Positions 50,256 through 59,827 of a stretch of 64,000 bases of DNA are shown in pieces. The translations under genes were made by a program, and so were the position numbers. The stretch spans positions 744,001 to 808,000 of the forward strand of contig NZ_BSEV01000002.1 in NCBI RefSeq assembly GCF_027922005.1, read 5' to 3'. Numbering within the stretch: the first letter of the stretch is position 1; the number at the start of each line of letters is the position of its first letter. This DNA comes from Streptosporangium carneum (lineage in GTDB: Bacteria > Actinomycetota > Actinomycetes > Streptosporangiales > Streptosporangiaceae). The notes below the pieces were generated by a model. That model was not told the origin of the DNA. It worked only from the letters and a program-made list of their open reading frames with translations, and ran no database searches.

Positions 50256-50561
50256 GACTCCCACTTTGTCAGAATTGCCCCTTCAACGAGCGGGCCATCG
50301 CGACCCGTTCCCGGCCGGACACCCCCGTGGATCAGGGGTTCCAGGGGGGTTCCTGCCAGATGGGACCCAGCTGGGTTTTCTCATCGCGGGACGGTTACCC
50401 TGCTGAAAACGAGCGGGGAGCGCCCCCTTGTGCCCGGGGCGTGTTCCGTGGACCTTCGCCCTGGGCGGAGCGGACCGCGAGAGCGGTGGACGCGCCTGGG
50501 CGCGCCCGACCTGTACGCAGTGTGAGCCGCGTGAAGCGAGCGAGGAGTGGTGAACGACCCG

Positions 50562-52154
50562 ATGAGCGCCGAGCCGACAGCCCCCGGGGTTGACATTCAC
50601 ACCACAGCGGGCAAGCTCGCCGATCTGGAGCGCCGCCTGGACGAGGCGGCGCACGCCGGTTCGGCGCGTGCGGTGGAGAAGCAGCACGCCAAGGGCAAGA
50701 TGACGGCCAGGGAGCGGGTTCTCGCCTTCCTGGACGAGGGCAGCTTCGTGGAGTTCGACGAGCTGGCCAGGCACCGGTCGACGAACTTCGGCCTTGAGCG
50801 CGAGCGCCCGTACGGCGACGGCGTGGTGACCGGCTACGGCACGGTCGACGACAGGCCGGTCGCGGTGTTCGCCCAGGACTTCACCGTGTTCGGCGGGTCG
50901 CTGGGCGAGGTCTTCGGCGAGAAGATCGTCAAGGTGATGGACCACGCGCTGAAGACCGGCTGCCCCGTGGTCGGCATCAACGACTCCGGCGGGGCCCGCA
51001 TCCAGGAGGGCGTCGTCTCCCTCGGCCTGTACGCCGAGATCTTCAAGCGCAACGTGCACGCCTCGGGGGTGATCCCGCAGATCTCCCTGATCATGGGCCC
51101 GTGCGCGGGCGGCGCGGTCTACTCCCCCGCCCTCACCGACTTCGTGCTGATGGTCTCCGAGAAGTCGCACATGTTCATCACCGGGCCCGACGTCATCAAG
51201 ACGGTCACCGGCGAGGAGGTGACGTTCGAGGAGCTCGGCGGCGCGCACACGCACAACTCCAGGTCGGGCGTGGCGCACTACGAGGCTGCCGACGAGGCCG
51301 ACTGCCTGGAGTTCGCCAGGGCGCTGCTGTCCTACCTCCCGTCCAACAACATGGACGAGGCCCCGGTCCTCGACGCCGACCCGGCGCTGGAGACCGGGGA
51401 GGAGGACCTGGAGCTGGACACGCTGATCCCCGACTCGGCGAACCAGCCCTACGACATGCACACGGTGCTCGAGCACGTGCTGGACGACGGCGAGTTCCTC
51501 GAGGTGCACGCGCAGTTCGCGCCGAACATCCTCGTGGGCTTCGGCCGGGTCGAGGGACGTTCCGTGGGGATCGTCGCCAACCAGCCGATGAGTTTCGCGG
51601 GGACGCTGGACATCGCGGCTTCGGAGAAAGCCGCAAGATTTGTCCGTACTTGCGATGCCTTTAACATTCCTGTTCTGACATTTGTAGATGTGCCGGGATT
51701 CTTGCCTGGAACCGACCAGGAATGGAACGGGATCATCCGCCGCGGCGCCAAGCTGCTGTACGCCTACGCGGAGGCGACGGTGCCGCTGGTGACGGTGATC
51801 ACCCGTAAGGCGTACGGCGGGGCCTACGACGTCATGGGCTCCAAGCACCTGGGCGCGGACATCAACCTGGCCTGGCCGACCGCGCAGATCGCGGTGATGG
51901 GCGCGCAGGGCGCGGTCAACATCCTCTACCGCCGCGAGCTCGCCTCGGCCGACGACCCCGACACCGCCCGTGCCCGGTTCGTCGCCGAATACGAGGACAC
52001 CCTCGCCAACCCGTATCTCGCCGCCGAACGGGGGTATGTAGATGCCGTGATCCGCCCCTCCGACACCCGGGTACAGATCGTCAGGGCGCTGCGCGCCCTG
52101 CGTAACAAGCGCACGAGCCTGCCCCCCAAGAAGCATGGGAACATCCCGCTATGA
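50562..52154 (+). CDS. pccB: Acyl-CoA (propionyl/acetyl-CoA) carboxylase beta subunit
   Basis: This 530-residue carboxyltransferase moves CO2 from biotin to propionyl- or acetyl-CoA. The two crotonase-like halves have [23 protein letters not shown] and [15 protein letters not shown], and the second half has [13 protein letters not shown] and [14 protein letters not shown] chose ATG at 50562 because family members begin MS-E..., followed by [15 protein letters not shown] at 50547 or 50550 is possible. Its stop overlaps the epsilon gene. The biotinylated alpha subunit is encoded elsewhere. Products feed malonyl- and methylmalonyl-CoA. Confidence 0.94.
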   Translation: MSAEPTAPGVDIHTTAGKLADLERRLDEAAHAGSARAVEKQHAKGKMTARERVLAFLDEGSFVEFDELARHRSTNFGLERERPYGDGVVTGYGTVDDRPVAVFAQDFTVFGGSLGEVFGEKIVKVMDHALKTGCPVVGINDSGGARIQEGVVSLGLYAEIFKRNVHASGVIPQISLIMGPCAGGAVYSPALTDFVLMVSEKSHMFITGPDVIKTVTGEEVTFEELGGAHTHNSRSGVAHYEAADEADCLEFARALLSYLPSNNMDEAPVLDADPALETGEEDLELDTLIPDSANQPYDMHTVLEHVLDDGEFLEVHAQFAPNILVGFGRVEGRSVGIVANQPMSFAGTLDIAASEKAARFVRTCDAFNIPVLTFVDVPGFLPGTDQEWNGIIRRGAKLLYAYAEATVPLVTVITRKAYGGAYDVMGSKHLGADINLAWPTAQIAVMGAQGAVNILYRRELASADDPDTARARFVAEYEDTLANPYLAAERGYVDAVIRPSDTRVQIVRALRALRNKRTSLPPKKHGNIPL

Positions 52155-52348
52155 CACACCTGAAGATCGTCCATGGGGACGCGACCCCGGAGGAGATCGC
52201 CGCGCTGGTGGTCGCACTCGCCTCGCGGGCGGTTCCGGCGGTGAAAGCTCCACCAAAGCGTGAAAATTGGCGTGATCCCGCACACCGCATGCGAAAACAT
52301 CTTCCGACAGGACAAGGAGCGTGGAGATCGAGCGGCCTGCCTCGATAG
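52151..52348 (+). CDS. Acyl-CoA carboxylase epsilon subunit
   Basis: This 65-residue basic protein is encoded with an ATGA overlap after the beta subunit. It carries the family pattern [20 protein letters not shown] and then a WRDPAHRMR end. Epsilon subunits occur only in actinobacteria and stabilise or raise the activity of the alpha-beta complex. Position, size and motif agree. Confidence 0.9.
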   Translation: MTHLKIVHGDATPEEIAALVVALASRAVPAVKAPPKRENWRDPAHRMRKHLPTGQGAWRSSGLPR

Positions 52349-52381
52349 ATCCCCGGAACGGGGTGTCAAGTTGCACGAGAC

Positions 52382-52411
52382 TTGGGACTATCTAAGAAAT
52401 GGGCGCATATA
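52382..52411 (+). promoter_or_regulatory. Probable promoter of the NYN gene
   Basis: TTGGGA (52382-52387) and CATATA (52406-52411) are 18 bases apart, a sigma-A-like arrangement. About 40 bases of leader then reach the GGAGG at 52441-52445 before the ATG at 52451. Confidence 0.4.
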
Positions 52412-52450
52412 GTCAGCCCGATCAGTGAGTTCCGAGGCCTGGAGGACGAC

Positions 52451-53398
52451 ATGACCATCCTGGACCTCACAACCCATCCCGTTGCCGCGAAGTACGCCGT
52501 CCTGGTGGACGTCGGATACCTCTACGCGGCAGCGGGTGAGGTGCTCCTCGGCGCCAAGGAGCGCAAGGAGTACCGCGTCGCGGCCGACGAGCTCATTCAG
52601 GCGCTGCAGAAACACGCCGAAGCCCGCATCCACGGCGAGCTGCTGAGGATCTACTGGTACGACGCGGCCCGCGACCGGGTGCCGACCGTGGACCAGCGCG
52701 TCATCGCCCAGCTCCCCTGGGTCAAGGTGCGCCTGGGCAACCTCAACGCCAGAGGGCAGCAGAAGGGCGTCGACGCGCAGATCAGGAGCGACCTCGAGGC
52801 GCTGGCCAGGCACCACGCGGTGAGCGACACGATCCTGCTGGCCGGAGACGAGGACATGGTCCCCGCGGTCGAGGCGGCCCAGGCGTACGGCGTGCGCATC
52901 CACCTGTGGGGCGTCGAGCCGCCCTACGGCACCAACCAGGCCGAGCGCCTCGTCTGGGAGTCGGACACCGTCGAGATCATCAGCGCCGACTTCCTCCGCT
53001 CCTACTTCAGCCGCGCCCCCGCTCCCGTCCCCGTCCCGGTCCCGCCCGCGGCCCCCTCCCCCGCGCAGGTCTTCGCCGGGCGCTCGCCCGCGGCGGCCAA
53101 GCCGAAGGCGCCCGTCGGCCAGGTCACCAAGCTCGGCCCGAGCCGTCCCAGGGTCGAGGAGGTCGGCGAGCACGTGGCCCAGAAGTGGATCCTCACCCGG
53201 GGCCGCGACAACATCCGCGACCTGCTGCCCGGGCCGATCCTTCCCACGGTCATCGACACCGAGCTGCTGATCGAGGCGGAGAAGGAGCTCGGCCACTCCC
53301 TGCGCCCCTACCCGGAGGCCAGGGTCTGGTTGCGCGACGGGTTCTGGGCCCGCGTCTACCGCGAGTTCGAGATCGGAGTGGGCGTCTCCTCCAAATGA
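52451..53398 (+). CDS. NYN-domain protein (PIN-like nuclease fold)
   Basis: This 315-residue protein starts with ATG at 52451, six bases after GGAGG. The N-terminal domain has the acidic NYN/PIN signature: AVLVDVGYLY, QKGVDAQIRSDLEALA and LLAGDEDMVPAVEAAQ, which place the metal-binding Asp residues. A Pro-rich linker (about residues 195-235) leads to a C-terminal OST-HTH/LOTUS-like region (LLPTVIDTELL-type segment). NYN proteins process or degrade RNA; the target of this one is unknown. It stands alone between the carboxylase genes and alkA. Confidence 0.85.
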   Translation: MTILDLTTHPVAAKYAVLVDVGYLYAAAGEVLLGAKERKEYRVAADELIQALQKHAEARIHGELLRIYWYDAARDRVPTVDQRVIAQLPWVKVRLGNLNARGQQKGVDAQIRSDLEALARHHAVSDTILLAGDEDMVPAVEAAQAYGVRIHLWGVEPPYGTNQAERLVWESDTVEIISADFLRSYFSRAPAPVPVPVPPAAPSPAQVFAGRSPAAAKPKAPVGQVTKLGPSRPRVEEVGEHVAQKWILTRGRDNIRDLLPGPILPTVIDTELLIEAEKELGHSLRPYPEARVWLRDGFWARVYREFEIGVGVSSK

Positions 53399-53468
53399 GG
53401 CGCAGACCTGCGCGCGCGGCTCCGGCCCAGACGAGGCGCAGGCGTGCGCGCGGGCCTGCGGCCCAGAC
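53397..53468. repeat. Two 36-bp tandem repeats after the NYN gene
   Basis: Two 36-base units (53397-53432, 53433-53468), each starting GAGGCGCAG and ending GGCCCAGAC, follow the NYN stop. A third partial GAGGC copy comes next. They form a GC-rich intergenic minisatellite with no gene assigned. Confidence 0.55.
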
Positions 53469-53586
53469 GAGGCCTCGGGCCGCGCCGGAGGCCGCGCCCC
53501 CCGGGTGAGGTCGGCGGGAGCCCGTCTCACGATCAGGTCCGATTCCCGCCAGCCGTACGACCTGCGCTGGACATACCGTTGTCGAC

Positions 53587-54990
53587 GTGTCCGCTGTGGA
53601 ACTTGACTTCGACTCCTGTTACCGCGCGGTGACCGCCAGAGACGCCCGGTTCGACGGACGCTTCTACACCGCGGTCACCTCGACCCGCATCTACTGCAGG
53701 CCCGTCTGCCCCGCCCGCACGCCCGCCTCCCGCAATGTGCGCTTCTACCGGCACGCCGCCTCGGCGGAGGCGGCCGGGTTCCGGCCGTGCAAGCGGTGCC
53801 GCCCCGAACTCAGCCCGGGAGACCCCGGCTGGAACCACCGCGGCGACCTGATCGGCCGGGCCCTGAGACTGATCGACGAGGGCGCCGCGGACGACGGCGG
53901 GATCACCGGGCTGGCGCGGCGCCTGCACATCACCGAGCGCCACCTGCACCGCCTCTTCACCGCCGAGATCGGCGTCGGACCGCTGGCCGTCGCCAGGACC
54001 AAACGACTGCTGCTGGCCAAGCAGCTGCTGACCGAGACCGGACTGCCGATCACCGACGTGGCGTTCGCCTCGGGTTTCGGGAGCGTCCGGCAGTTCAACA
54101 CGACCATGAAGGACACCTACGGCTTCACCCCCGGCGAGCTGCGGGCGACGGCGGGCAGGGCCTCGACCGACACCTCGCTGACGCTGCGGCTGCACCGGCG
54201 CGAGCCGTACGACTCGGCGACGCTGCTCGGGTTCCTGCGGGCCAGGGCGATTCCCGGGCTCGAACACGTCGGCGAGGAGTCCTACAGCCGCGCCGTCCGG
54301 GGCGGGACGGTCACCCTCACGCCCAGGCCCGGCCACGTCCGCCTCGAAGTGGATCTCGACGACACCCGCAACCTGGCCCGTGTCGTCGCCCGCTGCCGCC
54401 GCCTGCTCGACCTCGACGCCGACCCCGAGGCCATCGCCGCCGTGCTCGGGGAGACCTCCCTCGAAGCGCTCGTCGCCAAGCGCCCCGGGCTGCGGGTTCC
54501 CGGCGCGTGGGACGGTTTCGAGATCGCGGTGCGCGCCGTGGTCGGCCAGCAGATCTCCGTGGCGGGCGCCCGTACGCTCCTGGGCAGGATCGTCGCCCGC
54601 GCGGGCCGCCCGACAGGGGGCGAGGGGTTGAGCCACCTGTTCCCCACCCCGGGCGACCTGCTGGAGGCCGACCTCGACGGGCTGGGGTTGACGGGCCGGC
54701 GGGTCGCCACGCTGAGGGCGCTCGCCACCCGGGTCGCCGGCGGCGACATCGACCTCGACGGGGCGCAGGAACCGTCGAAGGTCGTGGCCCGGCTGCTCGA
54801 GGTCCCGGGCGTCGGGCCGTGGACGGCGAGCTACGTCGCGCTCAGGGCGCTGCGCGACCCGGACGCCTGGCCCGAGGGGGACCTCGGGCTGCGACGGGCC
54901 ATGGCGTGCCTGGGCATTCCGGAAGAACACATCGAGCGGTGGCGCCCCTGGCGGGCCTACGCCGCCCTGCACCTCTGGAGTTCCGAATGA
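53587..54990 (+). CDS. alkA: Ada-like regulator fused to 3-methyladenine DNA glycosylase (AlkA)
   Basis: This 467-residue fusion starts with GTG at 53587. Residues 1-75 are an Ada-type zinc domain (IYCRPVCPA and RPCKRCRPE give four Cys). Residues about 85-185 are an AraC helix-turn-helix pair (ITGLARRLHITERHLHRLF; ITDVAFASGFGSVRQFN). The rest is an HhH glycosylase with VPGVGPWTASYVAL and the catalytic Asp in PEGDLGLRR. It removes alkylated purines and probably senses methyl damage to induce repair. The next gene, ogt, overlaps by four bases. Confidence 0.94.
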   Translation: MSAVELDFDSCYRAVTARDARFDGRFYTAVTSTRIYCRPVCPARTPASRNVRFYRHAASAEAAGFRPCKRCRPELSPGDPGWNHRGDLIGRALRLIDEGAADDGGITGLARRLHITERHLHRLFTAEIGVGPLAVARTKRLLLAKQLLTETGLPITDVAFASGFGSVRQFNTTMKDTYGFTPGELRATAGRASTDTSLTLRLHRREPYDSATLLGFLRARAIPGLEHVGEESYSRAVRGGTVTLTPRPGHVRLEVDLDDTRNLARVVARCRRLLDLDADPEAIAAVLGETSLEALVAKRPGLRVPGAWDGFEIAVRAVVGQQISVAGARTLLGRIVARAGRPTGGEGLSHLFPTPGDLLEADLDGLGLTGRRVATLRALATRVAGGDIDLDGAQEPSKVVARLLEVPGVGPWTASYVALRALRDPDAWPEGDLGLRRAMACLGIPEEHIERWRPWRAYAALHLWSSE

Positions 54991-55550
54991 CCGACAGACC
55001 AGCGGATCCCGGTACGAAGTCCCCGGGCGGCACACGCGTGGAGGCGCAGACGCTGCCCACCCCCGTCGGCCCGCTCGCGCTGCTCTCGCACGAGGGGGTC
55101 CTCGTCGCGGCGGGTTTCACCGCCGACCCGCAGGAGATGTTCGTACGGCTGCCGCCGCGCCTGCGCGCCCTCGGCCTCGTCACGACCGGCGACCTGGGCC
55201 ACCCGGCGCGGGCCGTACGGGACTATCTGGACGGTGACCTGAAGGCTCTCGACGAGGTCGAGCTGTCACAGCCCGGCACGCCCAAGCGGCAGCGGCTGCT
55301 GGAGGCTCTGCGGGCGGTGCCTGCGGGCGTCACGATCAGCTACGCCGAGCTCGCCGTACGGGCGGGGCTGCCGAGGACGGCGGCCAGGGCCGCGGGGGCC
55401 GCGTGCGCGCAGAACCTGATCGCGCCGTTCGTGCCGTGCCACCGCATCCTGCCGTCGGCGGGCGGCTTCGGCGGCTACTACTACGGCACCCCGGTCAAGC
55501 AGTGGCTGCTCACCCACGAGCGGGCCCTGCCGCAGACCGGCCTGCTCTGA
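54987..55550 (+). CDS. ogt: Methylated-DNA-protein-cysteine methyltransferase
   Basis: This 187-residue protein starts with ATG at 54987, overlapping the alkA stop as ATGA. It takes the methyl group from O6-methylguanine onto its own Cys, in VPCHRILPSAGGFGGYYYG. The helix-turn-helix and the Asn/Tyr helix (ISYAELAVRAGLPRTAARAAG) precede it. Together with AlkA-Ada it makes an adaptive alkylation-repair operon. Confidence 0.95.
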   Translation: MTDRPADPGTKSPGGTRVEAQTLPTPVGPLALLSHEGVLVAAGFTADPQEMFVRLPPRLRALGLVTTGDLGHPARAVRDYLDGDLKALDEVELSQPGTPKRQRLLEALRAVPAGVTISYAELAVRAGLPRTAARAAGAACAQNLIAPFVPCHRILPSAGGFGGYYYGTPVKQWLLTHERALPQTGLL

Positions 55551-55614
55551 CCCTCGAGAGCGCCTTCTCCACCCCGTGGGGCCCGCCGCCCCGCGGCCCG
55601 CGGTGAACCGCCGG

Positions 55615-55643
55615 GTCCCGCGAATCCGCCGGATTCGCGGGAC
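55615..55643. terminator. 13-bp hairpin between convergent ogt and MFS genes
   Basis: GTCCCGCGAATCC (55615-55627) and GGATTCGCGGGAC (55631-55643) pair perfectly around a three-base loop. The stem ends a rightward transcript from ogt and can also serve the leftward MFS gene that ends at 55697. Confidence 0.8.
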
Positions 55644-55696
55644 GGCACGGAGCCCTCGGGAAGCGCGGGAGGCACAGCCCCCTCCCGGGCGTCTCG

Positions 55697-56866
55697 TCAG
55701 GCGGACGCGGCCGCGAGGGCCCGTTCGCGGCTGATCATGTGACCGGAGAGCGCCACGGTGACCAGGCCGAGCAGGCCGAGCAGGACGGCCACCCAGGCGG
55801 GGGCGACGTAGCCGAGGCCCGCCTGGATGGCGAGACCGGCCAGGAAGGCCCCCAGGGCGTTGCCGAGGTTGAAGGCGCCGATGTTGGCGGCCGAGGCGAG
55901 GGTGGGGGCGCCCGCGGCGGCGTCCAGGACCCGGATCTGCAGCGGGGGAACGGTGGCGAAGCCCGCGACGCCGAAGAGGACGACGGCGGCGAACAGCGCG
56001 ATCGGCGAGTGGGTGGTGAGGGCGATCAGCGCCGCCAGGACGGTGAGCCCGCCGACCGAGAGGTAGAGGCTGGGGATCAGCGCCCGGTCGGCCAGCTTCC
56101 CGCCGAGCAGGTTGCCGACCACGACGCCCACGCCGAACAGGCCCATCAGCAGCGGCACCGTGCTCGCGGGGAGTCCCGCGACCTCGGTGACGATGGGCGC
56201 GACGAACGTGACGACGGCGAAGACCGGCGCGAATCCCAGGATCGTCATGAGCAGGGCCAGCCAGACCCTGCCCTCTCGGAAGACGGCGAGCTCGCCGCGC
56301 AGGCCCTGCCCCTCGGGGCGCGGCTGGGCGGGCACGAGCGCGGCGACCCCGGCCAGCGCGACCAGGCCGACCACGGTGACGCCCCAGAAGGTGGCGCGCC
56401 AGCCGAAGGCCTGGCCGACGGCGGTGCCGAGCGGCACGCCCAGGACGTTGGCCAGGGTGAGACCGGTGAACATCATGGCGATCGCGCCGGCCCGCCGCTC
56501 CGGCGCGACCAGACCTGCCGCGACGACCGAGCCGATGCCGAAGTAGGCGCCGTGCGCGAACGAGGTGACCACCCTGCCGGCCATCAGCGCGCCGTAGTTC
56601 GGGGCCAGCGCGCACAGCAGGTTGCCCACGATGAAGACGACCATCAGGGCCAGCAGCATGGTCTTCCTGGAGAAGCGGTTGCCGATCATGGTGAGCGGCA
56701 CGGCTCCGACGGCGACGCCCACGGCGTATCCGGAGACCAGCAGGCCCGCGGTGGGGATGGGCACCCGGAACTCGGCGGCGAGTTCGGGCAGCAGTCCGTT
56801 GATGACGAACTCGGTGGTGCCGATGCCGAAGGCGCTGATCGCGAGGGCGAGCAGGGCGAGAGGCAT
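55697..56866 (-). CDS. MFS transporter, AraJ/drug-export type
   Basis: This 389-residue protein with 12 transmembrane segments starts with ATG at 56866, seven to eight bases after GAGGAG. An upstream open frame to 56926 lacks a ribosome site. The early motif GIGTTEFVINGLLPELA and the helix 2-3 loop MIGNRFSRKTMLL are typical of DHA1-type sugar or drug exporters. It is divergent from a MarR gene, and the regulator probably controls it. The substrate is unknown. Confidence 0.88.
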   Translation of the reverse strand: MPLALLALAISAFGIGTTEFVINGLLPELAAEFRVPIPTAGLLVSGYAVGVAVGAVPLTMIGNRFSRKTMLLALMVVFIVGNLLCALAPNYGALMAGRVVTSFAHGAYFGIGSVVAAGLVAPERRAGAIAMMFTGLTLANVLGVPLGTAVGQAFGWRATFWGVTVVGLVALAGVAALVPAQPRPEGQGLRGELAVFREGRVWLALLMTILGFAPVFAVVTFVAPIVTEVAGLPASTVPLLMGLFGVGVVVGNLLGGKLADRALIPSLYLSVGGLTVLAALIALTTHSPIALFAAVVLFGVAGFATVPPLQIRVLDAAAGAPTLASAANIGAFNLGNALGAFLAGLAIQAGLGYVAPAWVAVLLGLLGLVTVALSGHMISRERALAAASA

Positions 56867-56933
56867 GAGAGGGCTCCTCGGATACAGTGAACGCATGGGT
56901 GAGTACAGGAGGCGGGCGTCCGGCACAGAGTTG

Positions 56934-56962
56934 CTTGCAGACGCCGATTACTTGCACACGCC
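56934..56962. promoter_or_regulatory. Direct repeats in the MFS/MarR divergent region
   Basis: CTTGCAGACGCC (56934-56945) and CTTGCACACGCC (56951-56962) are 17 bp apart and differ at one position. A TTGCAT in reverse orientation follows near 56974. They lie between the divergent MFS and MarR genes and are plausible MarR binding sites. Confidence 0.45.
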
Positions 56963-57014
56963 TTCTATCTCATCATGCAAATTCTTGGAGAGCCAAGAAA
57001 CAGGAGTGTGATCC

Positions 57015-57452
57015 GTGCCACTGTCCGACGACGCCGTGGAGGCCCGCGCCCACGGCTGGCGCACCCTGGCCGCCCTGCACGCGCGCATCGAGGACCGCCT
57101 CGAACGGGCCCTGCAGGCGGGCCACGACCTGAGTGTGAGCGAGTTCACCGTCCTTGACGCCCTGTCCCGCCAGGACGGCTGGCACATGCGCATGCAGCAG
57201 CTCTCCCGGGCGGTCGTGCTCAGCCAGAGCGCGACGACCAGACTGGTCTCACGCCTCGAGGGGCGGGGGCTGCTCTCCCGCTACCTGTGCGAGGACGACC
57301 GCCGCGGCATCTACACCGAGGTGACCCCCTCGGGACGCGACCTGCTCACCCAGGCGAGGCCGACACACGACACCACGCTCAAGGAGGCGCTGACCGAGGC
57401 ACTGGACGTGCCCGAGCTCGTCCCTCTCGTCCGCGTCGTCGAGTCCCTCTGA
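57015..57452 (+). CDS. MarR-family regulator
   Basis: This 145-residue protein starts with GTG at 57015 after AGGAG. The winged helix has MQQLSRAVVLSQSATTRLVSRLEGRGLL and a wing with EDDRRGIYTEVTPSGRDLL. It likely represses itself and the divergent MFS exporter when no ligand is present. The effector is unknown. The basic C-terminus is short, as is usual in the family. Confidence 0.92.
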   Translation: MPLSDDAVEARAHGWRTLAALHARIEDRLERALQAGHDLSVSEFTVLDALSRQDGWHMRMQQLSRAVVLSQSATTRLVSRLEGRGLLSRYLCEDDRRGIYTEVTPSGRDLLTQARPTHDTTLKEALTEALDVPELVPLVRVVESL

Positions 57453-57509
57453 CGACCTGGCCACCAGGCCCCGAGGTACGGCGAGCCACAGGACCGCGAA
57501 AGCCCAAGT

Positions 57510-58010
57510 TCAGAGGTCTCCCAGCGCGGACAGGCATGTCCAGATCCAGACGAACAGGCGCCCGATCCAGCGGAAGGGCCACAGGACCCATACGAAGAGA
57601 CTCTCGATCCAGGCGAACGGGGCCAGCAGGACGGAGAGGGCTTCCGCGACCTCGCCCGGATCCAGCGACCGCAGGATCCAGCACCGACCGCGGTGTCCCC
57701 GCCTGCGGTACACCACGAACGAGAGCAGGAGGAGCGGCAGCGTCACCCCCGACATGAGCGCGAGCCCCGGCGGCCCCCACCACCAGATCACACCCACCGC
57801 CCACACGACCGCGTACAGCGCCCACTGGAACACCAGACCGCCCAGCAGCCAGGCCATGCCGCCCTCCGACTGGACGTGCCGCGCGAAACACGCCTTCCGC
57901 GACACGCACACGTCAGGCAGGGACTCGTCGAGCGGGACGACGCGCCTCCGCGGCTCAGGCGGCGGCACCGGCCCCTCTCGCCGGCTCAGGGGATGGATCT
58001 CGTCACTCAT
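57510..58010 (-). CDS. Small membrane protein of unknown function
   Basis: This 166-residue protein starts with ATG at 58010. About 50 polar residues, including CVSRKACFARHV with two Cys, precede two strong transmembrane segments (WLLGGLVFQWALYAVVWAVG and LALMSGVTLPLLLLSFVVY). Two amphipathic Trp-rich stretches (WIESLFVWVLWPFRWIG) follow near the end. It resembles no family I can name. It has no close co-directional partner; the next leftward gene region begins at 58248. Confidence 0.65.
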   Translation of the reverse strand: MSDEIHPLSRREGPVPPPEPRRRVVPLDESLPDVCVSRKACFARHVQSEGGMAWLLGGLVFQWALYAVVWAVGVIWWWGPPGLALMSGVTLPLLLLSFVVYRRRGHRGRCWILRSLDPGEVAEALSVLLAPFAWIESLFVWVLWPFRWIGRLFVWIWTCLSALGDL

Positions 58011-58247
58011 GCCCCTGATCTAGCGAGCCCCCCTTGGATCCCACTGGTCGATCACTTATCGCGGGACCACCCTCGGCAGGCGCCGTGCCTTCCACCGCCG
58101 CACGGGGCGACTCCACTCGGTGCTCCCGCCAACCGGAGTTCGAGCGACGGCAGAACGGTCACCCGGTAGAGCTGGAGCAAGCTCGAGGGTTTCTGACCAT
58201 GAACGGTGGTCAGCCCGGTTGCCGGTGACGATCAACGGATTGGCGGA
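58011..58247. other. Intergenic region between two leftward units
   Basis: These 237 bases hold no gene I can support. They should contain the promoter of the 57510-58010 gene and the end of the sigma factor unit. The sequence is less GC-rich near 58050-58075. Confidence 0.35.
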
Positions 58248-58979
58248 TCAGCTGCCCGGAGGCGGGAACGCCTCGGGGTTCTTCCTGGGGTCACCGATGT
58301 CGTTCCACCCGGGCCGATCGGTGAGCACGCACTCGCCGACCGGCCCGTTCGCCAGTTGGAAGGAGAACTCCCAAAGCACCCGTGGCTTTTCCGGGCCCGA
58401 TGTCTGATCGGAGTTCTCCGTGAATTCCATGACCGCCGTCTGCCCTTGCCCGATGCGATCGGGGAAGATGCGGATGCCTCCTCCCCGCTCGAGGTCGAAC
58501 GCCTGCTGCGAGGGAGAGTTGTCCATCTTCCGCTGCACCGCGGCCTTCACCTTCGGGTCCGTGCTCGTGAGCTCCTCCCAGGGAATATCCGGATCCGCGC
58601 TGGTGAAGTTTCTCGAGCACGCCTTGCCAGGGGGGGTGTAGTGGACCTTGGCCTTCACCCCGAGGGCGGCCAGATCCCGCTCCAGCAGTCCAGGATCACG
58701 AAGCTGGTTGATTTTTACCGTGATCGAGCCGTTCGCCTGCCTTGTCACCGCGTAGGCCGGACTCTCCGCCCCGGTGGCCAGCGGCACGATGATCAGCGCC
58801 GCCGCGACCCCGGCTGCGGCGGCGCCCACCAGCAGGCGTCGCCGCAGCCGGGAACGACCGCTCTGAGGCTCCGTCGCCACGATCTCCTCAAACAAGTCAC
58901 AGATTCCCCGGCCCGCTGTGGGCTCGGCGATTCCGGCGGCCGGATCGATGGCGGACACCATGCGGTCGATCCTGCTCAT
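58248..58979 (-). CDS. Membrane-anchored partner of the ECF-type sigma factor
   Basis: This 243-residue protein starts with ATG at 58979, overlapping the sigma stop by four bases. A short cytoplasmic part of about 50 residues is followed by one transmembrane helix (LLVGAAAAGVAAALIIVPLA), and an extracytoplasmic domain makes up the rest. It has no obvious zinc anti-sigma (HxxxCxxC) motif. Coupling to the sigma gene suggests an anti-sigma or sensor role, as in many actinomycete CU-type pairs with unknown signal. A similar protein of the CU (conserved unknown) class would be expected. Confidence 0.7.
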   Translation of the reverse strand: MSRIDRMVSAIDPAAGIAEPTAGRGICDLFEEIVATEPQSGRSRLRRRLLVGAAAAGVAAALIIVPLATGAESPAYAVTRQANGSITVKINQLRDPGLLERDLAALGVKAKVHYTPPGKACSRNFTSADPDIPWEELTSTDPKVKAAVQRKMDNSPSQQAFDLERGGGIRIFPDRIGQGQTAVMEFTENSDQTSGPEKPRVLWEFSFQLANGPVGECVLTDRPGWNDIGDPRKNPEAFPPPGS

Positions 58980-59539
58980 CGGCTCTCTCCTTTCACTGCG
59001 ATTTTCACCGCGGTCATCACAGGGACCTCGTCTGTCATGTCGAGCAGCCGGGCCAGGCGCTTTCGGGCCCGATGCAGGCGCAGCCGGACGGCGGTGCTGC
59101 TACAGCCCAGAACCGTGGCGATCTGCGGTCCGGTCAGTTCCTCCCAGCAGGCCAGCGCGAGCACCTCCCGGTCCCCGGGGGCCAGGGTTACGAAGGCGGC
59201 ACGGACGGCGTCGGACTGCGGATCGGTGGGCGCCACCTCCTGGCCCACGACCAGTTCGTCACGGAGCCGCAAGGCCAGTGCGGTACGGCGCAGCTCTCCG
59301 CGTCGGTGATTGGCCAGGACACGCCGTGCCGTGCCGTAAAGCCACAGCACGGCGGCATCCCCCTCGGGAACGTCGTCCAGCCGCCGCCACGCGGTGAGAA
59401 AGGTTTCGGCGATCACATCGGCGACATCGTCGACCGAGTCGGTACGGCGCAACGCGTAGCGATGAACAGCGGGATAGCAGGCGAAGTAGAGCGCCTCGAA
59501 ACGATCGCGCACGCCGGGGGGCACGCGTGGATCCTGCAC
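58976..59539 (-). CDS. ECF-family RNA polymerase sigma factor
   Basis: This 187-residue sigma factor starts with GTG at 59539, six bases after GAGGAG; an open frame to 59653 is rejected. Region 2 (LYFACYPAVHRYALRRTDSVDDVADVIAETFLTAWRR, given as separate helices) and region 4 (LAPGDREVLALACWEELTGP; IATVLGCSSTAVRLRLHRAR) are clear. It belongs to the group of actinomycete sigma factors paired with a CU-type membrane protein. The regulon is unknown. Confidence 0.9.
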   Translation of the reverse strand: MQDPRVPPGVRDRFEALYFACYPAVHRYALRRTDSVDDVADVIAETFLTAWRRLDDVPEGDAAVLWLYGTARRVLANHRRGELRRTALALRLRDELVVGQEVAPTDPQSDAVRAAFVTLAPGDREVLALACWEELTGPQIATVLGCSSTAVRLRLHRARKRLARLLDMTDEVPVMTAVKIAVKGESR

Positions 59540-59827
59540 AGTGTCTCCTCGCCAGAAGATGCCAGAACACCTCATTAGGTGTCCGGCATCTCCGGAAGTG
59601 TTTCCTCCTGTGATCAGGCGAGGCGGTGGCGTCGAGGAACGCGCCTGGAGCACCCGTCCGGCGGCTGCTCAACCGTCGAGGACCGTCAACCGTACAGTCC
59701 GGCGAGCCGCCTCCCCAGCATGGCCGCCCAGGCACTCGAACCACGTCGTCGCCTGACGCTCAGCGCTGTGGGACGTCCTCGACAGTTCCAGGCCGTGAAC
59801 GGTGTCCGGGCCGGTTGACGGCGGCGG
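59540..59827. other. Gap between the sigma unit and the secreted-protein operon
   Basis: These 288 bases lie upstream of the leftward sigma gene and downstream of the 59828-60760 gene. They should contain the sigma promoter near 59560-59640. No gene is supported; open frames here look compositional. Confidence 0.35.

Noticed and set aside
50283-52136. Long leftward open frame of 617 codons opposite the carboxylase beta gene
   Set aside because: It mirrors the real gene's codon bias, has no ribosome site or recognisable domain, and the opposite strand gives a full, well-conserved protein.
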